NCBI GenBank assembly: GCA_015277795.1 | Contig: CP063848.1 | Span: forward strand, 3,038,001 to 3,102,000 | Origin: Massilia sp. UMI-21 | GTDB lineage: Bacteria; Pseudomonadota; Gammaproteobacteria; Burkholderiales; Burkholderiaceae_D | Length of the DNA stretch: 64,000 nt | Reading direction: 5' to 3' | Shown here: piece after piece, positions 63,757 through 64,000 of the stretch | Layout: the number at the start of each line of letters is the position of its first letter | Numbering within the stretch: position 1 is the stretch's first letter | The notes under the pieces: model-generated | What the model saw: the letters and a program-made list of their open reading frames with translations, nothing else | Told to the model about the DNA's origin: nothing | Database searches by the model: none | Position numbers and translations under genes: made by a program

Positions 63757-63784
63757 TTGACGAGGCCCGGTAAATCGGTAAAAT
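63757..63784 (+). promoter_or_regulatory. Promoter with three GGTAAATC-type repeats before the HTH gene
   Basis: TTGACG (63757-63762), a 16-base spacer and TAAAAT (63779-63784) make a good sigma-70 promoter. Transcription would begin at about 63791, two bases before ATG 63793. Direct repeats GGTAAATC (63769-63776), GGTAAAATC (63777-63785) and AGTAAAT (63786-63792) overlap it and could be a regulator's sites. Confidence 0.5.
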
Positions 63785-63792
63785 CAGTAAAT

Positions 63793-64000
63793 ATGAATAT
63801 CACCGATGACCACGTTTCCAAGGGCGGGTACGATCCCGGCGCCTTCTGCTCCACCCGGCAGGCCGCGGAACGCATCGGTGTCTCCCACCGCACGATCCAG
63901 CTCTGGGTCGAGAGCGGCGTGCTGCAAGCCTGGAAGACCGCGGGCGGACACCGCCGGATCGCCCTGGACTCGATCGACAGGCTGGTGGCCCAGCGGCGCG
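63793..64000 (+). CDS. Helix-turn-helix (excisionase/MerR-like) DNA-binding protein, 5' part
   Basis: The first 69 codons of a gene cut by the window edge. After a polar start (MNITDDHVSKGGYDPG) comes a winged HTH of the excisionase/MerR class: FCSTRQAAERIGVSHRTIQLWVESGVLQAWKTAGGHRRIALDSIDRL. Arg and Lys line the recognition helix, and GGHRR sits in the wing. In Oxalobacteraceae this domain is often fused to a C-terminal receiver or is found in small regulators; the rest is not visible. No Shine-Dalgarno precedes the ATG, and the promoter lies so close that the message may be leaderless. TTG 63757 in the same frame is a less likely start. Confidence 0.75.
   Translation, partial: MNITDDHVSKGGYDPGAFCSTRQAAERIGVSHRTIQLWVESGVLQAWKTAGGHRRIALDSIDRLVAQRR

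Overview
The window is a G+C-rich (roughly two thirds or more G+C by eye), densely coded proteobacterial chromosome segment. Gene content points to a betaproteobacterium of the Oxalobacteraceae, most likely the Massilia/Telluria/Duganella group: a bkd branched-chain keto-acid dehydrogenase operon, many GGDEF/EAL and hybrid histidine kinase genes, a TonB receptor, a GH43/sugar ABC cluster and a terminal helix-turn-helix gene of a style common in that family. The taxonomic call is inference from gene style. No rRNA, tRNA, CRISPR array, insertion sequence or prophage was seen.

Layout. 1-763: 3' end of a CocE/NonD hydrolase and a shortened, probably frameshifted DUF805 gene. 760-2394 (minus): CSS-motif EAL phosphodiesterase. 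2605-7696: bkdA1-bkdA2-bkdB-lpd operon, then a terminator-like hairpin and an AT-rich control region ahead of a small outer-membrane barrel gene (7928). 8506-8582: palindromic intergenic repeat, with a partial second copy at 20998-21036. 8631-12630: TetR regulator divergent from a Baeyer-Villiger-type monooxygenase, SDR and alpha/beta hydrolase operon. 12650-15644: a low-complexity protein, then a KefF-like flavoprotein overlapping a Kef-type K+/H+ antiporter. 15780-20995: PAS-GGDEF-EAL protein and a dCache hybrid kinase. 21077-26359 (minus): sugar ABC importer with GH43 glycosidase. 26503-27513: EamA transporter.

27925-36208 is the most unusual block: TonB-dependent receptor, MpaB/Lcp-type DUF2236 haem oxygenase, 1199-residue 7TMR-DISM hybrid kinase and REC-GGDEF diguanylate cyclase, with ATGA overlaps joining the last three genes. 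It reads as an uptake, oxidation, phosphorelay and c-di-GMP module. 36216-44860 holds a Pro/Ala-rich membrane protein, DedA, LysR, a methyltransferase, pirin, an ankyrin protein, GAF-GGDEF-EAL, a VasI-like secreted protein and a GNAT. 45068-47178: LOV-type hybrid histidine kinase translationally coupled to a lone receiver. 47391-50337: purU, an ABC exporter pseudogene gutted by internal deletions, and a membrane diguanylate cyclase. 50462-51654: secreted small protein coupled to DUF2145. 51754-55648: paoABC-type molybdenum aldehyde oxidoreductase. 55645-63455 (minus): alpha-2-macroglobulin/pbpC pair. 63793-64000: start of an HTH (excisionase-like) gene with an apparently almost leaderless promoter.

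Two themes recur. Five GGDEF/EAL proteins occur within 50 kb. At least three proteins carry in-frame 12-, 15- or 24-bp tandem DNA repeats confined to signal peptides or linkers.
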